From an uncultured beta proteobacterium (lineage in GTDB: Bacteria > Pseudomonadota > Gammaproteobacteria > Burkholderiales > Burkholderiaceae_C): a stretch of 64,000 nt of DNA. A program made the position numbers and the translations under genes. The notes beneath the pieces were generated by a model. It saw only the letters and a program-made list of their open reading frames with translations, did no database searches and was not told the DNA's origin. Below, piece after piece: positions 1 through 7,156 of the stretch; the stretch's first letter is position 1; each line of letters begins with the position of its first letter. Location of the stretch: NCBI GenBank assembly GCA_903920695.1, contig CAIXNB010000050.1:1-64000 (forward strand), given 5' to 3'.

Positions 1-19
1 ACCGCCGGGGAGCTGTGGG

Positions 20-82
20 CGACTGTCGCACCGGTGCGAAGCACCGGCTGTCCACAGGCTTGCCCTGTGGTCCGGACAGTCG
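20..82. other. Cloverleaf-like nested inverted repeats, candidate replication origin or IS end
   Basis: An outer 8-bp stem (CGACTGTC at 20-27, GACAGTCG at 75-82) encloses two perfect 7-bp hairpins: CCGGTGC/GCACCGG at 31-47 with a GAA loop and CCACAGG/CCTGTGG at 52-70 with a 5-nt loop. The folding is read directly from the sequence. Rolling-circle initiators of the II/X type act at structured origins and one is encoded 125 bp downstream, so an origin is a reasonable inference. The alternative is the structured end of an insertion sequence. Confidence 0.5.
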
Positions 83-139
83 TCCATGGCGGGCGCGAGT
101 ACCTCCGCCGCGTCCAGGTCCATCGCCGAAATCACTGCC

Positions 140-181
140 GGGTCAATTCCGGTGAGCAGGGGTGGGTCAATTCCCGTGAGC
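140..181. repeat. Two 18-bp direct repeats, iteron-like or IS21-type terminal repeats
   Basis: GGGTCAATTCCGGTGAGC (140-157) and GGGTCAATTCCCGTGAGC (164-181) differ at one base and start 24 bp apart. Multiple GGTCA-type repeats of about 20 bp are characteristic of IS21-family ends, and I recall similar strings from such elements. Because a replication protein starts 25 bp later, they could instead be binding sites for that protein. No istA or istB sequence is recognisable in the 140 bp that precede them. Confidence 0.45.
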
Positions 182-206
182 GCCAAAGCGTTTACGCAAG
201 GACGTA

Positions 207-1280
207 TTGAGTACCCATTTGGAACATGCATTTCCACCGAATGCGGGCGTTCACATTGACAAGATTCACATGACCGGGCCACTTACCCATAAAGCTCGCG
301 GAACACTGAATTACGCATACGACGAAGTAAAAGGTGTAGTTCCAAGCCATACGTTCCCCAAGAAGCTAAAGGCTGGCAGGACTAAAGATGTTGTGACGAT
401 CCACTCAAGGGATATCGACTCAAGCGGAAACGCCCACAAGCTCGAAATTCAGTGTTGCCCTCCGATTCTGCTTCAGCGGCACAACATATTTGGACATTCG
501 TCGGTCTTGGACTATGTCAACGCGATATTTGATGTTGTCGTCAAAATGTTGGGGATCGAAGTTGCGGAACGCGACCTCAAAGAGTGGCGCAAGGGTGCTG
601 TGTGGATTACGGTGATCCACCTCACCTGCAACTTCAGGTGTTCAGAACACGACGCTTTGCTGATTATTGATGCGATTGATCAGGACAACAGGTGCGGTAA
701 ACACCGGGACTACTTGACGTGCGTTTCACTGGGGTTCACGCCTGAAGGTCGCTCACAACACCACGGTCTGACTGTCTATTACAAGCCTGCTCAACTTGAA
801 AAGGTATGGAAAAAGGCGGGAACCTATCAGGACAAACTGCTGGAATATATCGTTAACTCGATCCGCGCTGAGGTCAAGCTTTTCGTGATGGGTCTTGCTG
901 CTCGTGAACTTCAGTATGCGATGGACTGGGAGGGTGTTGATATTGCCGCACTGTACTTTGAAATCTTCGATAAGTACAACGTGAAGTACGCTATCCAGCG
1001 CCAGTTGACTGATCACGACATGAAGGTGTTGACCACAGCGGAAGCGAATGCTTATCTGCTGTGGTTGAACGGGCGTGCCATGTCAGATCAGTTTGAAAGT
1101 CGTAGCACTGCACATAAGTACATCAAGAGCATCTTGAACAAGACAGGGGTCAATACCGGCGGAAATCGTCGGCCTGATCCACTGCCAGAAATACATCTTG
1201 CGGACATCTTCCGGGCTGATAACGCACTGCCAATCCCGGACTGGCTGTTCGACACGCCGTACTACGTCGCGCCGAAATAG
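207..1280 (+). CDS. Phage/plasmid replication initiation protein, II/X family
   Basis: Likely rolling-circle replication initiator related to gene II/X proteins of filamentous phages and RstA. The N-terminal half has the family's beta-strand signature (VWITVIHLTCNF near residue 130). The C-terminal half has the RAEVKLF stretch near residue 220, followed by the AYLLWLNGR..STAHKYIKSIL pattern usual in the Phage_X-type C-terminal region. The length of 357 aa is within the family range. The start is TTG preceded by AAGGA with 4-nt spacing; the first internal ATG (about residue 22) is the alternative. Structured repeats lie immediately upstream and a recQ-like helicase follows. No coat, Zot or attachment protein is near, so this is not an intact inovirus. 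I did not identify the catalytic tyrosine with certainty. Confidence 0.75.
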   Translation: MSTHLEHAFPPNAGVHIDKIHMTGPLTHKARGTLNYAYDEVKGVVPSHTFPKKLKAGRTKDVVTIHSRDIDSSGNAHKLEIQCCPPILLQRHNIFGHSSVLDYVNAIFDVVVKMLGIEVAERDLKEWRKGAVWITVIHLTCNFRCSEHDALLIIDAIDQDNRCGKHRDYLTCVSLGFTPEGRSQHHGLTVYYKPAQLEKVWKKAGTYQDKLLEYIVNSIRAEVKLFVMGLAARELQYAMDWEGVDIAALYFEIFDKYNVKYAIQRQLTDHDMKVLTTAEANAYLLWLNGRAMSDQFESRSTAHKYIKSILNKTGVNTGGNRRPDPLPEIHLADIFRADNALPIPDWLFDTPYYVAPK

Positions 1281-1334
1281 ATGGCGTTCAGCAAGCGCAA
1301 CTTGAATGGCGCTGCTTAGGTTCGTAAACCGGAT

Positions 1335-1378
1335 TGACCACAACCATTTTGTCCTCCCGCTTGGCACCGCAGTGGTCA
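1335..1378. promoter_or_regulatory. TGACCAC/GTGGTCA inverted repeat upstream of recQ-like gene
   Basis: TGACCAC at 1335-1341 is mirrored by GTGGTCA at 1372-1378, 17 bp before the recQ-like start codon. A further TGACCAC occurs inside the gene near 1469. The wide 30-bp spacing argues against a simple terminator. A regulatory role is only inferred from the position. Confidence 0.2.
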
Positions 1379-1394
1379 TCAACACTCAATTACC

Positions 1395-2888
1395 ATGAAA
1401 AAATCACTTGAAATCTTGCAACAGGTCTACGGCTATGAGTCCTTCCGTGGCAACCAGTCAAAGGTCATTGACCACGTTGTCGCCGGAGGTGATGCACTTG
1501 TGCTGATGTCCACGGGCGAGGGTAAGTCGCTGTGCTATCAGATTCCATCCATGGCGCGTGCCGGGGTTGGTGTCGTGGTTTGCCCGCTGATCGCGCTGAT
1601 GCAGAACCAGGTACTTGCACTGAAACGCCGGGGTGTTCGCGCAGAGTATTTGCACTCTGGCATGACGAAGGCGGAAGAAATCGCTGTCGAGAAGTTGTTG
1701 GCGCGGGGAAAACTGGACCTGATTTACGTGTCGCCGGAACGTCTCGCGACGGACGGTTTCACTTTGATTCTCGACCAGCTTTATGAGCACGATGGAATTT
1801 CGCTGTTTGCCATTGATGAGGCACACTGCATTTCACATTGGGGGCACAGTTTTCGCCCCAACTACCGCAGGCTGTCTAATCTGGCGAAACAGTACCCAGA
1901 CGTACCACGCATTGCAGTGACGGCCACTGCTGATGACAAGACTAGGCAAGACATTGTTGAGCAGTTGCAACTTGAACAGGCGAAGACTTTTGTCTCCAGC
2001 TTCGACCGTCCCAATCTTGCTCATGCTGTGGTTGTACGCGGGGATCAGAATCAACAATTTCTGGAATTTCTGAGAGAGCATGAGGGTCAAGCTGGCATTG
2101 TCTATTGCCAACTGCAACAGACGGTTGAAGAGGTTGCTCGCTGGCTTGTCTCTGAAAATATCAAGGCGGCTCCCTACCATGCTGGTCTGGCCGATGACGT
2201 GCGTACGAAGAATCAGCAGAGGTTCTTGAACAAACGAGGCATTGTCATGGTTGCGACCGAAGCCTTTGGCATGGGAATTGACAAGTCCAATGTACGATTT
2301 GTTGCGCTGTTGGGGATGCCGAGGTCACTGGAGGACTACTACCAACAAGTTGGCCGCGCAGGACGCGATGGCGAACCCGCCCATGCGTGGATGTGCTTTG
2401 ATTCAAAGGACGTGATCAGGTATCGAAGGCACATCAACAGCTCTGACGATTCAAGACAGCAGAAGAAGGTTAAGAACGCGAAACTCAACGCAGCCTTGGC
2501 ATGGGTGGAATCTACAACTTGTCGCCGCGCAGGATTGTTGCGATATTTTGGCGAAGCTGCCGAAGACTGCGGTACCTGTGACAACTGCGTTGAGCCACCC
2601 AATCTGGTGAAAAAAAGAGCTAGTCAATGGCAGCCACCTATCGAGAACTTGCGGGACATGATTGACGCTCAAGCCTGTGATGCGAGAAGGGAAGAGTTAT
2701 GTTCCTGGCGCGTTGAAATGGCGCTCTCAAACCGCGTGCCAGTCTTCAAAATATTGCCGGAAACCGCACTCAACCAGATTATGGATCGAAAGAAATTGAC
2801 CATGAACGATTTGGAAAATATGCCTGGAATCGGGCAAAAGAAGGCGAGTCTATATGGTGGTGACATTTTGCGAATTCTGAATCACTGA
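1395..2888 (+). CDS. RecQ-family ATP-dependent DNA helicase lacking the winged-helix domain
   Basis: 3'-5' DNA helicase of superfamily 2. Visible motifs are motif 0 (YGYESFRGNQ, residue 12), Walker A (GEGKS, 41-45), DEAH near 140, SAT-like motif III (TATADD), and motif VI (QVGRAGRDG) near 320. A zinc-binding region follows (CRR..CGTCDNC, about 378-400) and then a C-terminal HRDC-like domain ending in PGIGQKKASLYG. At 497 aa it is about 100 residues shorter than typical RecQ; the RQC winged helix between zinc site and HRDC appears to be missing. There is no clear ribosome-binding site before the ATG. It lies 114 bp after the replication initiator in the same direction, which suggests it supplies the unwinding activity for element replication. 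It is probably not the host's main RecQ. Confidence 0.85.
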   Translation: MKKSLEILQQVYGYESFRGNQSKVIDHVVAGGDALVLMSTGEGKSLCYQIPSMARAGVGVVVCPLIALMQNQVLALKRRGVRAEYLHSGMTKAEEIAVEKLLARGKLDLIYVSPERLATDGFTLILDQLYEHDGISLFAIDEAHCISHWGHSFRPNYRRLSNLAKQYPDVPRIAVTATADDKTRQDIVEQLQLEQAKTFVSSFDRPNLAHAVVVRGDQNQQFLEFLREHEGQAGIVYCQLQQTVEEVARWLVSENIKAAPYHAGLADDVRTKNQQRFLNKRGIVMVATEAFGMGIDKSNVRFVALLGMPRSLEDYYQQVGRAGRDGEPAHAWMCFDSKDVIRYRRHINSSDDSRQQKKVKNAKLNAALAWVESTTCRRAGLLRYFGEAAEDCGTCDNCVEPPNLVKKRASQWQPPIENLRDMIDAQACDARREELCSWRVEMALSNRVPVFKILPETALNQIMDRKKLTMNDLENMPGIGQKKASLYGGDILRILNH

Positions 2889-2967
2889 CCAGGAAAGACG
2901 TTGAGTTTGAGGTCGTACCCAATATGAGTTTGCAATTTGTAGCCATCATCAACCACCGGGGAAAGCT

Positions 2968-3195
2968 ATGCTTGACAAACTTGCTGAAGACATTGGGTCC
3001 GGCGTGATCATTGTGCCCCTGCCTCCGTCTGTCATCTTGGCGTTCGGATGCCGCCCAGGAACTGCCATTCGGATGATCGTTTCTGACGGGAAAATCCGCG
3101 TAATGCCTGACCAAGACCCAATCGTGATCGGGACCAGCATGCCGACTGTCTCCAACATAGCAGAGGCTTGCAGGCAGTGGTGGAAGTCACAGTAA
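2968..3195 (+). CDS. Small AbrB/MazE-fold-like protein
   Basis: This 75-aa protein contains LPPSVILAFGCRPGTAIRMIV followed by DGKIRVMPD around residues 18-48. That spacing (a proline-led helix, a GxxPGT turn, two strands and a basic xIxVxP end) matches swapped-hairpin AbrB/MazE DNA-binding proteins, where the usual form is LPKxxxxxLGLxxGDxV. The start is ATG with GGAAAG upstream. No toxin gene of the MazF, PIN or RelE type is adjacent. It follows recQ by 79 bp and precedes a second AbrB-like gene. The family call rests on motif shape only. Confidence 0.5.
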   Translation: MLDKLAEDIGSGVIIVPLPPSVILAFGCRPGTAIRMIVSDGKIRVMPDQDPIVIGTSMPTVSNIAEACRQWWKSQ

Positions 3196-3307
3196 TCGAG
3201 TTCAGGCAATCACGCGAGTTTGGAACCCGACTCGAATTACCCATTTTGGAGGGCAATCGTATTCAAACTGAGCCCGCCGTGCACTGTTCGGAACGCACTT
3301 TGACGCA

Positions 3308-3351
3308 CCGCCGGGGCACCACCAGCATAAATACCGGCGGCCAGCGTGGTG
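3308..3351 (+). promoter_or_regulatory. Interleaved inverted repeats, possible H-type pseudoknot in the leader of the AbrB-like gene
   Basis: CCGCCGG (3308-3314) pairs with CCGGCGG (3334-3340), and CACCAC (3317-3322) pairs with GTGGTG (3346-3351). The pairings cross in the order A-B-A'-B', which is pseudoknot topology rather than two separate hairpins. It lies 58 bp before the start of the MazE-like gene. Whether it folds as RNA is unknown. Confidence 0.35.
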
Positions 3352-3362
3352 GGTGAATATCA

Positions 3363-3394
3363 ATGTCGCTGATATACATTGGCATGCCGCTGAT
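3363..3394 (+). promoter_or_regulatory. Direct repeats ATGTCGCTGAT / ATGCCGCTGAT, candidate operator
   Basis: Two 11-bp repeats with one mismatch begin 21 bp apart (3363 and 3384), close to two helical turns, and end just before the AAAGGAG ribosome-binding site of the MazE-like gene. This placement suits autoregulation by a dimeric DNA-binding antitoxin-type protein. The function is inferred. Confidence 0.35.
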
Positions 3395-3408
3395 CTAAAG
3401 GAGTTGAG

Positions 3409-3621
3409 ATGGTTCGCTTGACAAAATGGGGGAACAGCACAGGGCTTCGCATAGGTGCAGAATTAATGATTGCAGCGGGCTTAAAGCCTGGTGATTTTGT
3501 CCACGTCAGATTACTTGACTCAGGCGACATTCGTGTACGTCCATGCAAGGGCCTGCAGGCAGCCAACCCGGGTGCAGCCAAAGAGGCCGCACCGGCCAAG
3601 CCAGTGTTGGAGCAGTGGTAG
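3409..3621 (+). CDS. MazE/AbrB-family antitoxin-like DNA-binding protein
   Basis: 70 aa. It carries the recognisable antitoxin N-terminus KWGNSTGLRIGAELMIAAGLKPGDFV followed by the second strand pair (GDIRVRPC), i.e. one complete MazE/SpoVT-AbrB domain over residues 6-47. The rest is an alanine/proline-rich tail of the sort that binds a toxin in true MazE proteins. The ATG start has a strong AAAGGAG site. No MazF/PemK or other toxin follows; the next gene is on the other strand and starts 700 bp away. It is therefore an orphan antitoxin or a stand-alone regulator of the element. Confidence 0.75.
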   Translation: MVRLTKWGNSTGLRIGAELMIAAGLKPGDFVHVRLLDSGDIRVRPCKGLQAANPGAAKEAAPAKPVLEQW

Positions 3622-3662
3622 GAGACCCGGACAGATGCAATAAACCCATTGCACTACGACAA

Positions 3663-4349
3663 TTAGTTGACCGCTGCAATCGCGGACAAGGCGTCTTCCA
3701 ACGCTCTAATCGTGATCCTACGCTTTAGTTCTCGAAGGCCTGTTACTCTTTTTGATCCACTTCGGGTGCTATACGTGCGAGGCATATTGTTGGGATTTCC
3801 AATCGGTCGTCCACTTGCTGCGTAACACAAAGGGCGGTCAAGAAATTGTGCCAATTCTGGATTGTCCAATAGAGTCCTGTGAAGGCATTCGATGGCTAAT
3901 TGGTAGCCAAGAAGTAATTCCGGTGCATGGGGATCAAATCCGTCTTTGAACTCCTGTGACCTTGTATACGCTGTATCGGCTTTTTCCAGTTTCTTCAGAT
4001 AGGGCGTGAGTTTGGCAGGGATGTCACTCTTTATGCAGCCACCCGATTTTTGCGCAAGCGTTGCTTGATAGGTATCCCACTCATCTGTGGTCAATGCCAA
4101 CTCGATGTGCGCCTGCGAAATGGTCTCATGCTGACGCAGCAACGTGATAGTGACCCGTAGCAATTGCGCCCTTATTTTTAGCTTTTCAGAATTCGATTTT
4201 GCATGCCGCATTTGGTGTGTCAGTTGTTTGTGCTTTGCGGGCAAATTCTCCCGTGGTGGCAATATGTCAAATGGAATGAGGGGCACAAGCACGGTACCTG
4301 ATGGTTGCTTAGACATCCAGCGAACAAAGGCAATACGATTGAAACTCAT
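3663..4349 (-). CDS. Hypothetical protein
   Basis: 228 aa, not recognised. It is basic, with a central region rich in charged residues that could form helices, and a basic C-terminal segment (RELKRRITIRALEDAL). No signal peptide, membrane segment, zinc motif or nucleotide-binding loop is evident. It is the last gene of the leftward set that begins with the AlpA-like protein, 127 bp after the preceding HTH gene. Codon use and gene order suggest a real accessory gene of the element; a function cannot be given. Confidence 0.6.
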   Translation of the reverse strand: MSFNRIAFVRWMSKQPSGTVLVPLIPFDILPPRENLPAKHKQLTHQMRHAKSNSEKLKIRAQLLRVTITLLRQHETISQAHIELALTTDEWDTYQATLAQKSGGCIKSDIPAKLTPYLKKLEKADTAYTRSQEFKDGFDPHAPELLLGYQLAIECLHRTLLDNPELAQFLDRPLCYAASGRPIGNPNNMPRTYSTRSGSKRVTGLRELKRRITIRALEDALSAIAAVN

Positions 4350-4476
4350 GGTTCAGTTCTCTGTATATTTTTCGGGGAGGGCTGCAATAAGTTGCCATGT
4401 CCCTTGCATTTTTGTTCGCGTTGTGCAGATGAATGCAAGCGATGCATGCATGCAATTCTGCAATTGGTCATTGTTA

Positions 4477-5025
4477 TTACCATTGCTCACCCTCTGCATC
4501 CTTCTCCGCCCGCTCGGCTTGGGCTTTGACGCGAGCCTCCTTATCAGCCTTCACCTTTGCGGCTATGGCAGCCCTGGCGGACGGGTTGCCCTCGTCCTCG
4601 TCGTCTTCATCATCATCTTCCGGCGCAAATCTGGCCGGCATGGATGCCACTGGCTTTTTCTCCTGCTCTTGGACTTTGATCGCACCAACATCGCGCGATA
4701 TGGTCGCCGCGTTTACGCCGATTGCCGAAGCAATATCCTTTTGCTGCATTCCACTTGCAAGCAGGTCCTTCACACGCTTTTGACGCTCAAAAATAGCGAG
4801 CTGTTTGGCGCTTATTGTGTTGTTCGGGTCCCGGCATTCCCAACCATGGTCCAGTTTGCCGTCTATCACCGTGTACCAGAACTGAAACACGGGTGGGACG
4901 GACTCCTGTTCGCTGATCTTTCGACGTGAAACAGTGAATCCGGTTCCATAGTCACGGGGCGCACCACTGTCCATCGACAAATGGATTACGTAATTGCGGC
5001 GGTCAGTTGGAAGTTCGTTTTTCAA
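4477..5025 (-). CDS. HTH-domain protein with acidic tract and charged tail
   Basis: 182 aa. A helix-turn-helix is visible around residues 80-115 (LLASGMQQKDIASAIGVNAATISRDV), similar to those of ParB/KorB-like or sigma-like DNA-binding proteins. It is followed by a strongly acidic run (EDDDEDDEDEG near 138-147) and a lysine/alanine/glutamate-rich tail likely to be helical. The start is TTG (TTGAAAAACG) with AAAGTGAG in front; the upstream gene ends 12 bp before it, so the two are probably translated together. A role in replication control or partition is plausible from the neighbours only. Confidence 0.6.
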   Translation of the reverse strand: MKNELPTDRRNYVIHLSMDSGAPRDYGTGFTVSRRKISEQESVPPVFQFWYTVIDGKLDHGWECRDPNNTISAKQLAIFERQKRVKDLLASGMQQKDIASAIGVNAATISRDVGAIKVQEQEKKPVASMPARFAPEDDDEDDEDEGNPSARAAIAAKVKADKEARVKAQAERAEKDAEGEQW

Positions 5026-5037
5026 GGGTACTCACTT

Positions 5038-5811
5038 TCATTCAGAAAAAAAGGTCAAGGTTGCAATGCCCATCTGGTTCAGTGAGTCCAGGAGCGAATT
5101 AATGTGCTTATGTTGAGTCGTGTTTTTCCGTCCTGTCAGCCACATATCTGCGTCAGGGAAAATAATCACCTTGCACTCTGCTGGGATTGAGTTCCTGAAA
5201 ACACGCTGCTCCCAGAAGTCATTCAAAAACTCAACATCGCATGACCCCTGATCTGGATGGGTCACATGCAAGTTCTTCATGACCCGCGTGCGGTCTTCAT
5301 CGTCCGTAATGTGGTTTGAAATCAGGCTGAGCTGCTCTTGCACAAGGTGCCAGTCTGAATATCGAAACGAAACCAATGTCACCATGGGCTCCGATTTTCC
5401 GAAGGGCTCAAAGGGGAGCCCGCCACTTACAGCGGCCGCGACAAGCAGCGCAAACATATCTGAGGCAACACCGCGATCAACCCGGACAACCACGTTTCTA
5501 TTCTTGACGAGCAACCCTGGCAGGATGTATTTGGGCGGGGTCATAGGCTGCTTCAGGATTTCCTCTAGCGATGGCGGCCCCCACAGCCGTGCTTTTTCAC
5601 GGTCGTCTAGATCGTCATCATCCGTTTCCATCCTGGCGGGGTTGGGCTTCACGATCAACTGGCCTGACGGCGCTGGCACCGTGGTGTCCGCCAGCGGCTG
5701 CTCTGCTGGCATCTCGGACTCCTTCGCGTTAGCGGCGACGCTGTAGGCGTAAAGGGTGTCGAGATCACAGCTATCGAGATCGGGTGCACGTGGGTCGTCG
5801 GAGGCGTTCAT
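5038..5811 (-). CDS. RepA-like (AAA_25-type) protein with degenerate ATP-binding loop
   Basis: 257 aa. After a low-complexity N-terminal 80 residues, the pattern PPKYILPGLL..NVVVRV...MFALLVAAAVSGGLPF aligns with the start of RepA/RadA-like hexameric ATPases. There LPGLL is followed by a Walker A loop and ALALAAAVASG. In this protein the loop reads VDRGVASDMF, with no GKS/GKT. The later strand VTLVSFRYSDWHLVQEQL matches the LYLSxEDxxxELxxRL segment, and CKVIIFPDADMW occupies the Walker B position. It overlaps the upstream AlpA-like gene by 4 bp (ATGA). It is probably a pseudo-ATPase or a decayed plasmid-type helicase loader. The assignment comes from motif order, not from strong identity. Confidence 0.5.
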   Translation of the reverse strand: MNASDDPRAPDLDSCDLDTLYAYSVAANAKESEMPAEQPLADTTVPAPSGQLIVKPNPARMETDDDDLDDREKARLWGPPSLEEILKQPMTPPKYILPGLLVKNRNVVVRVDRGVASDMFALLVAAAVSGGLPFEPFGKSEPMVTLVSFRYSDWHLVQEQLSLISNHITDDEDRTRVMKNLHVTHPDQGSCDVEFLNDFWEQRVFRNSIPAECKVIIFPDADMWLTGRKNTTQHKHINSLLDSLNQMGIATLTFFSE

Positions 5812-6602
5812 TTTTGCGCTCCTTCGTTGGTGGCCATGCTGGACTTCGTGGAGCGTCCCGGCTTACGAATTTGTGCTCCAGCCGCACGGAGCAACTTGGA
5901 TGCTCTGGATTTTCCAACGTGATGTAGCTGGCAAAGGGCATCCAAAGACAGGCCGGTTTCGTAGTCGCGCTTCAACGCCTCTGGGTTTACCTCAGATGGG
6001 ATGTGATTGCTGGTTGCCTGAATTGACAGGCTCTGTTCGACTCGACTCGTGGTGATAGTTGGCGCGGGCGCATTGACCGCCTCTAACACCACATTGGGCT
6101 TACGACCCGTGAGATAAGTCTGATGGTGAATGATTAGATGCGTGAAACCCAGAGATTTGGGGTCTTTGCGGTGGCGAGGAAACATCTGGAAATGCTTGAC
6201 CGCCACGCCGTCCGCCGTTTCGATCATGTTTCCAACGCAGGTCTGACCCTTGCGGGGTGTCGCTGCAAACACTTTGGCATTTGCTTTGCTGACCTCCGCC
6301 ACGGTTGGCAGTGACTTCTGTGTGGGGCGCACCTTTTGCAGTGGGGCTACCACGGTGATCACCACAGCAGGTGCTTTTTTTTGCACAAGTTTGGGCAGCA
6401 CGAACGAACTGTCGCCCTTCTGCGTTTCAAACCATAGTGCAACTGCCTCTACGATATGTCTGACACTGCGCCCAATTCTGGATGGCACTGGGAACCCGGA
6501 GTTTGGGTCCTTTTCCAACTCGTACACGCGCTGACGAGACAAGCCGAACATTGCGCACAAGGTCTTCGTACTAACCGCGACCGGTTTAACTTCTTTGGCC
6601 AT
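5808..6602 (-). CDS. AlpA/excisionase-like HTH protein with extended C-terminus
   Basis: The N-terminal 60 residues carry an AlpA/MerR-type winged HTH: TKTLCAMFGLSRQRVYELEKD then FPVPSRIGRSVRHIVEAVALWFE, the usual FPxPxRxGxxxRW..xxVxxW signature. The rest of the 264 aa is unlike AlpA. Near the end a second HTH-like segment is seen (LDALCQLHHVGKSRASKLLRAAG). The start at 6602 is preferred over the ORF-track start at 6698 because AAAGGG stands just before this ATG and homology begins here. It heads the leftward gene set and could control excision or replication of the element. Confidence 0.65.
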   Translation of the reverse strand: MAKEVKPVAVSTKTLCAMFGLSRQRVYELEKDPNSGFPVPSRIGRSVRHIVEAVALWFETQKGDSSFVLPKLVQKKAPAVVITVVAPLQKVRPTQKSLPTVAEVSKANAKVFAATPRKGQTCVGNMIETADGVAVKHFQMFPRHRKDPKSLGFTHLIIHHQTYLTGRKPNVVLEAVNAPAPTITTSRVEQSLSIQATSNHIPSEVNPEALKRDYETGLSLDALCQLHHVGKSRASKLLRAAGAQIRKPGRSTKSSMATNEGAQK

Positions 6603-7011
6603 ATTGCCCTTTCTTAGTCCCCCGTGCAGTGATTCTTCCTCTCGATTCAATGGGATGCTTTCCGCACGGTGGGTGGAAAACGCCAAAAAAATCTTCATTC
6701 GGAAGAATCAATGCGATCTTGGACAGGGGGAAGAAAGAGCTTTGAGCTTTCCCATGCCTACCCCTGGACCACATTGAGGTCCGAATGGCTGGCATTGACC
6801 TGAGTCAACGCCAGAGAGTAGGAAAGAAAGCTCGCGTAGAGCTGTAGGTCAGGAAGACCCCGCAGTTTCGCATTTACCTAGAAACAGGAAAAGTACGAAA
6901 TGTCTTGTCAAATGCTCTATTCGACAAGTTTGCTGGAATTCACTATATCAGAACCGTAAAAACTTGCACGCAAAAAATTTGGTGCATGCAGGTGGTGGTA
7001 TTAGTTATTTT

Positions 7012-7038
7012 TCGGGCCAGTCAAAAATCTCGGCCCGA
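7012..7038. terminator. Hairpin TCGGGCC/GGCCCGA, possible terminator
   Basis: A 7-bp perfect stem (7012-7018 with 7032-7038) has a 13-nt loop and T-rich flanks on both sides (TTATTT before, CTTTTCG after). It could end transcripts arriving from either side, for example read-through of the tRNA-Ser gene. Strength is uncertain because of the large loop. Confidence 0.35.
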
Positions 7039-7156
7039 CTTTTCGTTAAATAGACCATGCACCCAAGCAAATCATGGCATATCAAACGAACAGTTTTAAG
7101 CGCTCAGCGCAACTAATCCCCAGCACACGGTCGATACTGCCGAATCAACAATGTAG

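Noticed and set aside
1036-1046. GCGGAAGCG match to the tRNA-Ser 3' end as an attachment-site copy
   Set aside because: Only 9 bases match and it lies inside the initiator gene; a real attachment copy would be longer and at the element boundary.
2968-3621. MazEF-type toxin-antitoxin module
   Set aside because: Antitoxin-like proteins are present but no toxin gene is adjacent on either strand.
4144-4929. 261-aa plus-strand ORF across the HTH gene
   Set aside because: It overlaps two minus-strand genes that have ribosome-binding sites and, for one, a clear HTH. The cysteine/leucine-rich composition is typical of an antisense frame.
6905-7099. 64-aa ORF in the element-tRNA junction
   Set aside because: There is no ribosome-binding site, no motif, and it contains the 7012-7038 hairpin.
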